Shown: positions 1-8,450, counted from the first letter of the stretch. The stretch: DNA of 13,204 bases from CAYRAV01 sp964422365 (GCA_964422365.1 CAYRAV010000077.1:1-13204), one strand, 5' to 3'. Translations and numbers: made by a program. The notes: generated by a model from the sequence alone, not told the origin.

Positions 1-506
1 ATGCTGTTTATGGTAACGTATTTACTATTCCAGAAGCATATATTGGAAAACAGGGGGCAAAAATCATGAGTCTGCAGGAGCCGACAAAGAAAATGTCTAA
101 GTCAGATGAAAATCCAAATGCACATATTTTGTTGTTAGATGATGCGGACAGTATTATCCGCAAATTCAAACGTGCGGTAACAGATTCAGATAGTGAAATC
201 CGTTATGCAGAAGAAAAACCGGGTATCAGCAATTTAATTGATATTTATAGTTTATGTACTGAAAAAACAGTTGCGGAAGTAGAGAAAGAATTTGATGGAA
301 AAGGATATGGGGAGTTTAAGCTTGCAGTTGGAGAAGCTGTTGTCAATATACTGAAACCATTACAGAAGAGATATGAGGATCTGTTGAAGGATAAAGCATA
401 TTTAGATGGCATGATTAAGGAAAATGCAGAGAAGGCACAGTATTTCAGCAATAAGACTTTAAGGAAAGTACAAAAAAAAGTTGGATTGACAGATCGTATC
501 AGATAA
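1..506 (+). CDS. trpS: Tryptophanyl-tRNA synthetase, C-terminal half (5'-truncated by window edge)
   Basis: Class I aminoacyl-tRNA synthetase that charges tRNA-Trp in the cytoplasm. The reading frame (codons from base 3) is open to the window edge, so the ATG at 66 is internal and not the start. The visible 167 codons begin in the catalytic core with GNVFTIPEAYIGKQGAKIMS, followed by LQEPTKKMSKSD. The KMSKS ATP-binding loop lies at 90-104. The rest matches the C-terminal helical tRNA-binding domain and ends in GLTDRIR at a TAA. Full-length bacterial TrpRS is about 330 residues, so roughly half is missing upstream. No frameshift is seen. It appears to end its transcription unit at the terminator at 576-622. 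Confidence 0.95.
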   Translation, partial: AVYGNVFTIPEAYIGKQGAKIMSLQEPTKKMSKSDENPNAHILLLDDADSIIRKFKRAVTDSDSEIRYAEEKPGISNLIDIYSLCTEKTVAEVEKEFDGKGYGEFKLAVGEAVVNILKPLQKRYEDLLKDKAYLDGMIKENAEKAQYFSNKTLRKVQKKVGLTDRIR

Positions 507-520
507 AAATGATAAAAGTT

Positions 521-569
521 AGAGTATGTCTGAAAATTGCTTGTTACAAACAATTTTCAGTCACACTCT
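521..569. repeat. Short copy of a palindromic intergenic element
   Basis: An imperfect inverted repeat starts 14 bases after the trpS stop. The left arm is 521-539 (agagtatgtctgaaaattg) and the right arm 551-569 (caattttcagtcacactct). Seventeen of 19 positions pair, around an 11-base loop. Bases 521-549 match 13101-13129 at 27 of 29 positions, so this is a family and not a one-off hairpin. This copy looks like the outer arms only, with the central part seen in the other copy deleted. TA dinucleotides sit at both ends (520-521 and 569-570), which would fit insertion at a TA site, but the palindrome itself makes this ambiguous. It lies between trpS and its terminator and has no U-tract of its own. 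Confidence 0.75.
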
Positions 570-575
570 AGAAGT

Positions 576-622
576 AAAAAATCAGGTATGCATCACGAAA
601 GTGAGGAAGTGCCTGATTTTTT
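576..622 (+). terminator. Intrinsic terminator after trpS
   Basis: Arms aaaaaatcagg (576-586) and cctgatttttt (612-622) are perfectly complementary. An inner tcac-gaaa-gtga hairpin has a GAAA tetraloop (593-604). The 3' arm ends in six T residues. The matching A-tract on the 5' side means it could also act from the other strand. It closes the trpS unit and separates it from the sigma-like operon. Confidence 0.85.
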
Positions 623-760
623 GTTATGCATTTTTGGTACAGCAGACCGTACAAAGTCTTGATGAGTAGTGCTGTTAAGGAAATGGAAAAACTTAATTGC
701 CAATTACTTAATATTGGTTGTATTAGCTGGACTGTTTATCTAAAAAGTGTAATAAAATAA

Positions 761-789
761 TTGACAAAAGCAAGTATACCAATTATGCT
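761..789 (+). promoter_or_regulatory. Predicted sigma-A promoter of the sigma-like/SNF2 operon
   Basis: A perfect -35 box TTGACA (761-766) is separated by 17 bases from TATGCT (784-789), a 4-of-6 match to the -10 consensus. Transcription would begin about 796, giving a leader of about 185 bases before the ATG at 981. It is the best housekeeping-type promoter between the trpS terminator and the operon. Confidence 0.6.
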
Positions 790-790
790 G

Positions 791-809
791 TGTATATATG
801 ATATATACA
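791..809. promoter_or_regulatory. Perfect palindrome on the predicted start site, candidate operator
   Basis: The sequence tgtatatat-g-atatataca is a perfect 9-base inverted repeat around one central base. It starts two bases after the -10 box, so it covers the expected transcription start. A dimeric repressor bound here would block the promoter. The TGTA...TACA ends resemble sites of GntR-type and some other winged-helix repressors, but the family cannot be assigned from this, and an AT-rich palindrome can occur by chance. Confidence 0.4.
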
Positions 810-980
810 GGATGGACAGATAAAGGAAGAGGGATAGTAATAATTGAGGATAGTTGGAAAAATCAATATATGGTGGAAGAAAGCAGTGTGGTATGAATGG
901 CATGGCTGAACTGTAACAAATTTATTATAATAAATCATGTATTTTATAGTAGTTTATAAGATAGGGTTGGGAGATAAAAA
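810..980 (+). other. Untranslated leader of the sigma-like operon
   Basis: This is a purine-rich leader with no convincing gene. It holds a perfect 16-base palindrome (920-935, atttattataataaat) that contains a TATAAT (926-931). A second promoter here is possible, but I see no acceptable -35 box 16-18 bases upstream. The ribosome binding site gggag (969-973) serves the next gene. Confidence 0.3.
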
Positions 981-1748
981 ATGGATCAGATATTACTTTT
1001 AGAAACATTAAAAGCAATTGTAACGGTTGCAAAAACAGAGAATAATGTTATAACAAAAGAAGAGATAAAACGGTATATGAAGGAGAGCGGATTAGTGCTA
1101 GAGGAAGACAAGTTTGCATTTATTTACCAGTATTTAGGAGAAAATGGTGTTGCTGTAGAAGGGTTTGATTTTGAGCCGGTAGAAAAACAAGTAGAAGAGC
1201 CAAAAAATTTGGAGAAGCTGCAAGAACCTCAGAAAGCGGAAGATGCTGGCTATCTTAAGATGTATCTATCTGATTTAGAAAGTATTTCTACATTAAATGA
1301 AAATGAAAAACGTACTTTATGGACTGAAATGAAAAATGGAAATAAATCCGCAACAAATCAGTTAATGGAAGGATACTTTCATGAGGTAGTAAAAATCGCT
1401 AAAGAATATCAAGACAAAGGTGTGCTTCTAGAAGACCTAATTCAGGAGGGAAATATAGCACTGATTCAGTCTTTTGAGAGTATTAACCAGTTTGGGGAGA
1501 TGGAGAGAGCAGATGGTTTTTTAAAGGCTGGCATAAGAGAGCATATAGAAGAATTGATTGATATGGAAGTGAATGATTCCGATTGGGAAAATACATTGCT
1601 GGCCAAAATCAATCTAATCCATGAAGCAGCCAGACATCTAGCAAAGGAATTGGGTCATACAGCTACTATACAAGAATTAGCAGATTATACAAAAATGGCA
1701 GAGAGCGAAATAAAAGATATACAACAGTTGTCCAAAGAAATCTTATGA
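981..1748 (+). CDS. Degenerate sigma-70-like protein lacking region 4
   Basis: A 255-residue protein starting at an ATG seven bases after GGGAG. Residues 1-60 are helical and resemble sigma region 1.1; 61-88 form a charged linker. From residue 91 it follows the sigma-70 pattern: YLKMYLSDLESISTLNENEK (region 1.2), then EVVKIAKEYQDKGVLLEDLI with QEGN (regions 2.1-2.2, residues 135-158), the main core-RNA-polymerase-binding surface. The part aligning with regions 2.3-2.4 (about 171-195) is shortened and lacks the Trp pair that melts the -10 element. Residues 209-252 fit region 3 (AARHLAKELGHTATIQELAD). Region 4, which reads -35 boxes, is absent. It therefore probably binds core polymerase without acting as a normal initiation factor (inference). 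The downstream SNF2 gene begins 30 bases later. Sigma homology is strong; the function is unknown. Confidence 0.8.
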   Translation: MDQILLLETLKAIVTVAKTENNVITKEEIKRYMKESGLVLEEDKFAFIYQYLGENGVAVEGFDFEPVEKQVEEPKNLEKLQEPQKAEDAGYLKMYLSDLESISTLNENEKRTLWTEMKNGNKSATNQLMEGYFHEVVKIAKEYQDKGVLLEDLIQEGNIALIQSFESINQFGEMERADGFLKAGIREHIEELIDMEVNDSDWENTLLAKINLIHEAARHLAKELGHTATIQELADYTKMAESEIKDIQQLSKEIL

Positions 1749-1778
1749 TTATTTTTTAGAAAAAACAAAGGAGACAAT

Positions 1779-4700
1779 ATGGGAACGTTAAAGAAAATCA
1801 TTAGAGCACAGGCTATGAGTGAGAATGCATTTGCAGCGGGCAAGGAGTATTATAGGAATAATAAAGTGAAAAGGATGATGGTAAGTGGACAAAACACAGC
1901 TATAGATGGTGGAATAAAGGTAGAGGCAGAAGTAGAGGGAAATTTTAAAATTCCTTATCATGTCAGTTTTGTAGTTTGGTCTGGTCAAGGCAGACATATG
2001 TTAGGTTATGAATTCTGTAACTGTCTGGCTTATCAGAAATATAATGGACTGTGCAAGCATATTATTGCTACAGCATTGTGTTTTATGGAAGAAGAAAAAG
2101 AATGGTTAGAGGAAGAAGAAAATGCCACAGATAAAGATGCAAAAGCATTGATAAAAAAGTTTAGGGAAAGAAACCGAAATGCTGCTATGGCAGATACATC
2201 AGAGGGACGAATGCATCTGGAAGTTTCGTTAATTCAGACTTATCATGGAATAGTCGTAAGATTTAAAGTAGGCGAAAATAAAATGTATGTGGTGAAAGAT
2301 ATTTATGCTTTTGGAAATGCATTTAAAAAAGGTGCTTTTGTAGAATATGGGAAGAATTTAAAATTTTATCATACAATTGCCAATCTGGTGGAAGAAGACC
2401 GGAAAATTGTGGAATTCATTATGAAATATGCAGAAAATAAAAGAGAACATTATTATTCAAATGTAAAAGAATGGATCTTATCAGATTTTATTTTAGATGA
2501 ATTTTTGCAATTATGTATAGGAAAAAATATTTATTTTACTGATAAAAATGGAAATAAATCTGAGGTAATGGTAAAAGAAGAAAATACAAAAGTTTATATA
2601 GAAATATCTAAAAATAAAGAAAAATCGTATCATTTACAGATAAAAGACCAAATTGTTTTCAAAGGAAACAGTCACATTTACATTATAAAACCTAAGGAAA
2701 ATGTACTTTATTGCTGTAGTGAGGAATATTGTGCCCAAATGGGCAGTTTTCTTGATATTGTACGGGAAAAAACTTTAACAATTAATGAAAATGATATGCA
2801 GATTTTATATGCAGAAGTGTTGGAGCAGATTTCACCTTATACAGAATTTACAGAAAAAACAGTAGAGTTAGATCAATTTATGCCGCCAGAGGCAGAGGCT
2901 GTTTTTTATCTGGATGCACCAGAAAATGACAAGATCATTTGTCAGGCAGTCATGAAATATGGCGAGCAGGAAATTAATTTATTTGAAAAAGAGAAAACAA
3001 ATACTTACCGTGATATAGCAAAGGAATATCAGTTAAAAGATTTACTGGGACGTTATCTTACAGAATGGGATGAGAAAGAAAAAGCTGTCTATTGTGAAGA
3101 TGATGAGGAGGCGGTATATGACTTTGTTAAGCAGATTATGCCATTGTTATATGAGTATGGAACGGTAATGGCAACAGATAAAATTAAGAAAATAGGTATC
3201 AGACGTTCTCCTAAAGTTTCTGTAGGAGTGTCCGTTAAAAGTGATTTACTGGAATTAGAAATTAATGTGGCAGAATACGGTACAAATGTTTTAAAAGAAA
3301 TGCTTGGAGAATACCAGAAGAAAAAAAGATACTACCGCTTAAAAAGTGGAGAGTTTGTTAATCTTGCCAGTGAAGAGTTTGGGACATTATCGGAGCTGGT
3401 AGAGGGATTACAGATTTCAGAAAAGGATTTAAAAGTCGGAAAAGCAAAACTGCCATTATATCGTGCGATGTATCTGGATCGGATTTTAAAAGAAAATGAT
3501 AGGATATCTTATGACAGGGATACTTATTTTAAGCATCTGGTAAAAAATATAAAATCAGTAGAGGACAGTGATTATCAAGTTCCGGCAAAATTAAAGAATG
3601 TTCTCCGGGGATATCAGAAAACAGGTTACAGATGGCTTAGAACTTTAGATGAATATGGATTTGGCGGTATTTTAGCAGATGATATGGGACTTGGAAAGAC
3701 ACTTCAGGTCATTACATTTCTGACTGCAAAAAAAGAAGAAATAGAAGAGGGATATGATGCATTTGCATTAATTATATGTCCGGCTTCGTTGGTTTACAAT
3801 TGGGAAAACGAACTGGAAAAGTTTGCTCCGCATCTTACAAAAAAGGTATTAGCAGGAGATGTAAAAGAGCGCAAAGAGGCATTAGATGAGAAGTTAGATG
3901 TGTTTATAATTTCTTATGATACATTAAGAAGAGACATTGTGAACTATGAAAATAAGCGATTTTATTGCCAAATTGTCGATGAAGCACAGTTTATTAAAAA
4001 TCAGACAACACAAGTTTCAAAAGCAGTAAAAGTGATTCATTCAAAGGTTAGATTCGCACTGACAGGAACACCAATTGAAAATCGTTTAAGTGAATTGTGG
4101 AGCATTTTTGATTATTTGATGCCAGGGTATCTTTATTATTATGCAAAATTCAAAAAAGAGTTAGAAACGCCGATTGTACAAGAACAGAGAGAGGAAAGTT
4201 TAGAACGTCTCCAGAGAATGTTGAATCCGTTTATTTTAAGAAGGGTAAAAAAAGAGGTGTTAAAAGAACTGCCGGACAAGGTAGAACAAGTAGTATATAG
4301 TAAATTAGAAGGAGAGCAGAAAAAACTGTACGCCGCAGAAGTTCATACTATGTTAGAAAGTATGAAAAATACATCCAAGAAAGAATATCAGGAAAACAAG
4401 CTTCAGATTCTGGCACAATTAACAAAGTTGAGGCAAATCTGTTGTGCACCGGAACTGTATTTTGAACAATATACAGGAGAACATGCAAAAATAGATACTG
4501 CGTTAGAATTAATTAAAAATGCTGTAGAAGGCGGGCATAAGATATTGGTGTTCTCCCAGTTTGCCAATCTGCTATTTTTACTAGAGGGTATTTTGAAAAA
4601 GGAAAAGATTGGTTACTACATTTTGACTGGAAAGACAGGCAAAGAGAAAAGAATTTCTATGGTAAATGCTTTTAATGAAAATCAGATACCTGTATTTCTC

Positions 4701-4994
4701 ATTTCTTTGAAGGCAGGAGGAACCGGACTTAATCTGACAACAGCAGATATAGTCCTCCATCTGGATCCGTGGTGGAATGTTGCAGCACAGAATCAGGCAA
4801 CAGATCGTGCACATAGAATCGGGCAGGAGAATGTAGTAACAGTATTTAATTTAATTGCAAAAGATACAATAGAAGAAAAGATTCTAAAAATGCAGGAGCA
4901 GAAAAAGGATTTGACAGACCAAGTGCTAAGTAATAAAGATATGGCACTACATTCACTGACCCAAGAAGAATTAATGGAGATTTTAGAAAATTAG
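1779..4994 (+). CDS. SWIM zinc-finger SNF2-family ATPase (bacterial SNF2-associated type)
   Basis: A 1071-residue double-stranded-DNA translocase of the SWI2/SNF2 superfamily. The start ATG follows AAAGGAG by five bases. The N-terminus has a SWIM zinc-binding motif, C80-x-C82-x9-C92-x-H94. The middle (roughly 200-560) fits the SNF2-associated region common in Firmicutes. The two RecA lobes fill about 600-1060: Walker A ADDMGLGKT with K640, Walker B DEAQ at 734-737, motif III LTGTP at 761-765, motif V KAGGTGLNL, and motif VI QATDRAHRIGQ at 1006-1016 with both arginines. All catalytic motifs are intact, so it should be an active ATPase that remodels protein-DNA complexes. The best-known bacterial relative by fold is RapA/HepA, which recycles RNA polymerase; this protein is a different subfamily. 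It shares a transcript with a sigma-like protein, which makes a role at RNA polymerase plausible but unproven. Confidence 0.93.
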   Translation: MGTLKKIIRAQAMSENAFAAGKEYYRNNKVKRMMVSGQNTAIDGGIKVEAEVEGNFKIPYHVSFVVWSGQGRHMLGYEFCNCLAYQKYNGLCKHIIATALCFMEEEKEWLEEEENATDKDAKALIKKFRERNRNAAMADTSEGRMHLEVSLIQTYHGIVVRFKVGENKMYVVKDIYAFGNAFKKGAFVEYGKNLKFYHTIANLVEEDRKIVEFIMKYAENKREHYYSNVKEWILSDFILDEFLQLCIGKNIYFTDKNGNKSEVMVKEENTKVYIEISKNKEKSYHLQIKDQIVFKGNSHIYIIKPKENVLYCCSEEYCAQMGSFLDIVREKTLTINENDMQILYAEVLEQISPYTEFTEKTVELDQFMPPEAEAVFYLDAPENDKIICQAVMKYGEQEINLFEKEKTNTYRDIAKEYQLKDLLGRYLTEWDEKEKAVYCEDDEEAVYDFVKQIMPLLYEYGTVMATDKIKKIGIRRSPKVSVGVSVKSDLLELEINVAEYGTNVLKEMLGEYQKKKRYYRLKSGEFVNLASEEFGTLSELVEGLQISEKDLKVGKAKLPLYRAMYLDRILKENDRISYDRDTYFKHLVKNIKSVEDSDYQVPAKLKNVLRGYQKTGYRWLRTLDEYGFGGILADDMGLGKTLQVITFLTAKKEEIEEGYDAFALIICPASLVYNWENELEKFAPHLTKKVLAGDVKERKEALDEKLDVFIISYDTLRRDIVNYENKRFYCQIVDEAQFIKNQTTQVSKAVKVIHSKVRFALTGTPIENRLSELWSIFDYLMPGYLYYYAKFKKELETPIVQEQREESLERLQRMLNPFILRRVKKEVLKELPDKVEQVVYSKLEGEQKKLYAAEVHTMLESMKNTSKKEYQENKLQILAQLTKLRQICCAPELYFEQYTGEHAKIDTALELIKNAVEGGHKILVFSQFANLLFLLEGILKKEKIGYYILTGKTGKEKRISMVNAFNENQIPVFLISLKAGGTGLNLTTADIVLHLDPWWNVAAQNQATDRAHRIGQENVVTVFNLIAKDTIEEKILKMQEQKKDLTDQVLSNKDMALHSLTQEELMEILEN

Positions 4995-5006
4995 ATGTTT
5001 GATAAA

Positions 5007-5054
5007 AAATAAGCTCTGTTGTAATTATTAGATATATTACAACAGGGCTTATTT
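5007..5054. terminator. Bidirectional intrinsic terminator between convergent genes
   Basis: Arms 5007-5025 and 5036-5054 pair over 19 positions, with one G-U wobble in RNA and a 10-base loop. T-rich sequence follows on the plus strand, and an A-tract (5004-5009) gives six U on the minus-strand transcript. It lies 12 bases after the SNF2 stop and 21 bases past the end of the convergent kinase gene, so it serves both. Confidence 0.88.
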
Positions 5055-5075
5055 TCATTTTAGCAATATATGGAC

Positions 5076-8000
5076 TTAACGCCTTAACTGCTCTAATTGT
5101 TTTGTTTGTTTCTGTTCTTTTTTATTAGGATGTGGATTTATATATTCGTTGATTATGTCAACAGTTTCTTTATATTTTATTAGAACAGAGGAATAAGTCC
5201 GTAATATCTCCTCTTTGTTTTTTGCATATCCCAAGTCTTCTTGTCTTGCGAATGTTTCAGATAGTGATGTGGCACCAATAGATTTAGAGGCACTTTTTAA
5301 TCCATGTATTTCTATCGTATAACGTTCTAAATCATCTTTTTCTATACAATCTTTAATCAGGGCAGCTTTTTCCTGGTAGTTGTCAGAAAAAGTTGTTAGT
5401 ATTGTTTCATATACAGAAGGGATAGCACCACAGAGTGCTAATCCTTTTTCAAAATCTATCTCACTTTGAAGGGTGTGATTGTCTAATTTACCAGCAGAAA
5501 AAGATGTAAAGCTGTCAGTAATATCAGGGGTTTGTTCAGAAGCAGTGTGAGCTGTAACGGCTCTCTCTTCTTTTTGGGTTTGGCTAAAAGTGTTTTTGGT
5601 AAAAGCATCAGCAGGTATAAATTTTAATATGATATCATTTAATTTATTGATATCAACCGGTTTAGTCAGACAATCCTGAAACCCTTCCTTTAAAAACATT
5701 TCATACATGCCTTCTATTGCATTGGCGGTAAATGCAACGATGGGAACGGTTTTTGCATAGGAGCGGCTGCTATTTCGAATGGCATGCAATGTTTCTATTC
5801 CGTCCATCTGAGGCATCATATGATCTAATAAAATTAAATCATATTCGTTTTTCTCAATATAAGACAAACATTCTTTTCCGCTAGTGGCAGTATCTATCTG
5901 TAATTGGTGCGGTGCCAGCAGGCTTACAATAATTTGTAAATTAATTTTAGTATCATCCACTGCCAGTATTCGCCCATTTGGTGCAGTAAATGAGGCGGCA
6001 TTAGAAGCATTGGCAGAGTTGGAACTATCTTTGCTGGTATTCTGAAAAACTGCAGCTAAATTGATGCAGTGAATAGGCTCTGTAAGCATATTAATATTGA
6101 GATAATCAGGAATTAAACTTTCTTCTTTTCCAATAATGATGATTTCTTTGTTTGTTTTACAATTTAAAATCAGTTGTCTGCCCTGATAAAAAATAGTTTC
6201 TTCTATAAAAATATGTGTATAGCTGTCATCATTTAATATATTATGGAATCCCGATAGTGTCTGCTGACATTCAAATAAAATGCCAATAGAAGACAAAGTA
6301 TTCTGAAACTGTGCTTGCAATAAGTCAGAAGCATAGAACAAAAATGCCTTATAGGAAGAAGAATGAGGCACTTTGGTTAATACTTCTGTACTGGTGCATT
6401 TTTGTGGAATAGACAAAAGAAAAGTGCTGCCTTTTTCATAAGTACTTTTTACTTCAATTGTTCCTCCCATCAGATCTAGAATTTTTTTACACAATGCAAG
6501 TCCGAGACCTGCACCTTCTATAGAACGGTTTCTTTTGGAATCCAGACGTTCAAAACTATGAAACAGATGAACCATGTCTTCTTCTTTGATACCACACCCA
6601 GTATCACTGATTTCAAAATTTAGTTGTATATTATGTTCAGAGATGTTTTCATCTTGCTGGCTATAATCTACTTTAAAGTATACATAACCTTTTGAAGTAA
6701 ACTTTAGAGCATTTGTGAGGAGATTGATTAAAACCTGGTGTATTTTTGTTTCATCACCCTGAAGATTTTTTGGAATTTCGGGGTTGATATCTACAAGAAA
6801 ATCGATGTTTTTTGCAGACATACGGACACTAATAATGTTGATAATATTATCTAATGTCTGATCTAAACAGTAGTCAGCAGGGAGCAGTTCCATTTTTCCG
6901 GCTTCTATTTTAGAAAAATCCAGTATTTCATTGATTATGTGCAGCAGAGACAAGCCTGCATTTTTTATATGTGTGGTGTGATTGCGCACTCTGTCAGAAA
7001 CATCATCCCGAAGAATTAGTTCAGCCATGCCAAGGATTGCATTTAGCGGAGTACGAATCTCGTGGGACATATTCGCAAGAAAGATGGATTTTGCCTGAAC
7101 AGCCTGCTGGGCTTCTTCCCTTTCCTGGCTGGATTGGTAGGATAACTCTTTTAGTAACATTTTCTGTTCTTCCAATTCTGAAATCTTCTGTTCTCTTGTC
7201 TGAATATATTTTTGTGCTTGTAATACAGTACCCTTTCCTAAACTTTTTGCTTTGGTCATAGAGGCGTCAATCATATCAATGATTTCATTGGTTCGTTTCA
7301 CATCTTGTGGATAGCTAAGGCTGCAGATACAAGATGTAAGAGGAATGGAAACAACTTCATTTATATTCCAGCTGCTGCAAAATTGTTTTTTCAATTCGTC
7401 TAAAGTTTTTTCCAAATCAGGAGAATTTTCTGTCAATAATAGGGCAAATAGGTTGTAATCTAACCGATATAAAGAGTGAGCTGTTTCTATATGTGAAAGT
7501 GTTTCAGCAATTTGGGAAAAGAGCCGATTGCTAAGGGGAAGACCGTATGTTTCTTTAATCTCCCATATATTATCAGGGGATATGGAAATAACAGTAAATT
7601 CTTTCCGTTTTTGAATCATTTCATCAATAGAAAGTATGAAAGCATTGCGGTTGAAAAGTCCTGTTTCTGCATCAACAGTGTCCTTTGGATTTTGCAGGAA
7701 CAAATAAATAAACAGACAGCCTAGAACACTTGCAAAGCCAATAAATGAAAAATCTGTCAAAATATTCTGTAAAATGCTGGCTGTTAAAAGTAATATAACT
7801 AGGGAATAGACAGCATTGCATTTGTTTTTGGCAAGTATAGTATTTTTACGAAAGGTTAAAATAAAGCTGGCAGCAATATAAGAAAAAGCTGTAATATATA
7901 ATAAAACAGCTCCCTTGCAAGGAATGTAGGTTCCATTAAAATCAAAATAAAACGCGGAATGAGTCATTGGTGTTGTTACAAGAAATAGTCCTGCGAAAAT

Positions 8001-8339
8001 AAGGGGAACAGGAAATAATATCCGGCATCGTTTTGTAATCTGGGCAGAATGAGGCTTTGTCAAATGAAAAATATAACAAAATACACACAAGGCATCTAAC
8101 TGCAGCAAGAAAAAATATGTTATGTTAATGAGATAATTTATTACAATTGGAACATGTATTTCAATTTTTGCTGTAAATGCAGATAAAATATTTACCACAA
8201 TTGCCATTAAAGTAAGAAATAATACCTGTTCAAAGAGCTGATTTAGTTTACTTGGGAAGCGATTTGATTTATAATAATAGGGAACAAAGAGGCAGAGCAG
8301 AATAATGCCTGCGATTTCAAAATCTATATTCCAATACAT
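5076..8339 (-). CDS. 7TM hybrid histidine kinase with pseudo-GGDEF, receivers and HPt
   Basis: A 1087-residue membrane sensor kinase. I start it at ATG 8339, nine bases after AAAGGA. The frame could extend to a TTG at 8357, but that would bury the ribosome binding site. Residues about 6-216 hold six or seven membrane spans, like the 7TM input region of other clostridial kinases. Residues 222-375 have a GGDEF fold, but the signature is LDYNLF (293-298), so cyclase activity is not expected. A coiled coil (382-415) leads to HisKA with SHEIRTPL, phospho-accepting H426. The ATPase has N543, DTGCG (579-583) and GAGLGLAL (609-616). A receiver-like region (663-767) has Glu at the phospho-acceptor position. 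The true receiver follows (acidic pair 795-796, D839, T871, K893), then an HPt domain with H1012. It is a complete His-Asp-His relay, but the final response regulator is not in the window. The signal is unknown. Confidence 0.92.
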   Translation of the reverse strand: MYWNIDFEIAGIILLCLFVPYYYKSNRFPSKLNQLFEQVLFLTLMAIVVNILSAFTAKIEIHVPIVINYLINITYFFLLQLDALCVFCYIFHLTKPHSAQITKRCRILFPVPLIFAGLFLVTTPMTHSAFYFDFNGTYIPCKGAVLLYITAFSYIAASFILTFRKNTILAKNKCNAVYSLVILLLTASILQNILTDFSFIGFASVLGCLFIYLFLQNPKDTVDAETGLFNRNAFILSIDEMIQKRKEFTVISISPDNIWEIKETYGLPLSNRLFSQIAETLSHIETAHSLYRLDYNLFALLLTENSPDLEKTLDELKKQFCSSWNINEVVSIPLTSCICSLSYPQDVKRTNEIIDMIDASMTKAKSLGKGTVLQAQKYIQTREQKISELEEQKMLLKELSYQSSQEREEAQQAVQAKSIFLANMSHEIRTPLNAILGMAELILRDDVSDRVRNHTTHIKNAGLSLLHIINEILDFSKIEAGKMELLPADYCLDQTLDNIINIISVRMSAKNIDFLVDINPEIPKNLQGDETKIHQVLINLLTNALKFTSKGYVYFKVDYSQQDENISEHNIQLNFEISDTGCGIKEEDMVHLFHSFERLDSKRNRSIEGAGLGLALCKKILDLMGGTIEVKSTYEKGSTFLLSIPQKCTSTEVLTKVPHSSSYKAFLFYASDLLQAQFQNTLSSIGILFECQQTLSGFHNILNDDSYTHIFIEETIFYQGRQLILNCKTNKEIIIIGKEESLIPDYLNINMLTEPIHCINLAAVFQNTSKDSSNSANASNAASFTAPNGRILAVDDTKINLQIIVSLLAPHQLQIDTATSGKECLSYIEKNEYDLILLDHMMPQMDGIETLHAIRNSSRSYAKTVPIVAFTANAIEGMYEMFLKEGFQDCLTKPVDINKLNDIILKFIPADAFTKNTFSQTQKEERAVTAHTASEQTPDITDSFTSFSAGKLDNHTLQSEIDFEKGLALCGAIPSVYETILTTFSDNYQEKAALIKDCIEKDDLERYTIEIHGLKSASKSIGATSLSETFARQEDLGYAKNKEEILRTYSSVLIKYKETVDIINEYINPHPNKKEQKQTKQLEQLRR

Positions 8340-8376
8340 AAAAACACATCCTTTCAATCATGATAAACTATGATAT

Positions 8377-8405
8377 ATTATAACATTTTTGTGAAAAAAA
8401 TACAA
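8377..8405 (-). promoter_or_regulatory. Predicted promoter of the hybrid kinase gene
   Basis: On the minus strand TTGTAT (8405-8400) is 17 bases from a perfect TATAAT (8382-8377), preceded by TG in the extended -10 position (TGTTATAAT). The start would fall near 8370, leaving a leader of about 30 bases before ATG 8339. Confidence 0.7.
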
Positions 8406-8422
8406 ATGCTTATGCAAATATG

Positions 8423-8450
8423 TTGTCTATATAGTAAAAAAGTGTAAAAT
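8423..8450 (+). promoter_or_regulatory. Candidate promoter of the aminopeptidase gene
   Basis: TTGTCT (8423-8428) is separated by 16 bases from TAAAAT (8445-8450), a 5-of-6 match to the -10 consensus. It faces away from the kinase promoter. It would give a leader of about 220 bases, which contains the structured region and the small upstream ORF. Other AT-rich -10 candidates exist nearby, so the exact start is uncertain. Confidence 0.45.

Noticed and set aside
626..760. A 44-codon open frame starting at ATG 626, right after the trpS terminator
   Set aside because: It has no ribosome binding site, no promoter between the terminator and its start, and no recognisable protein pattern.
844..909. 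A 22-codon frame from a TTG with four Trp codons, close to trpS and reminiscent of a Trp leader peptide
   Set aside because: It has a TTG start, marginal ribosome binding site spacing, and no terminator/antiterminator pair after it. The downstream genes have no link to tryptophan. G-rich sequence alone can give TGG codons.
8340..8357. TTG start at 8357 for the kinase, six codons upstream of ATG 8339
   Set aside because: The AAAGGA ribosome binding site for ATG 8339 lies inside that extension, and the TTG has no good site of its own.
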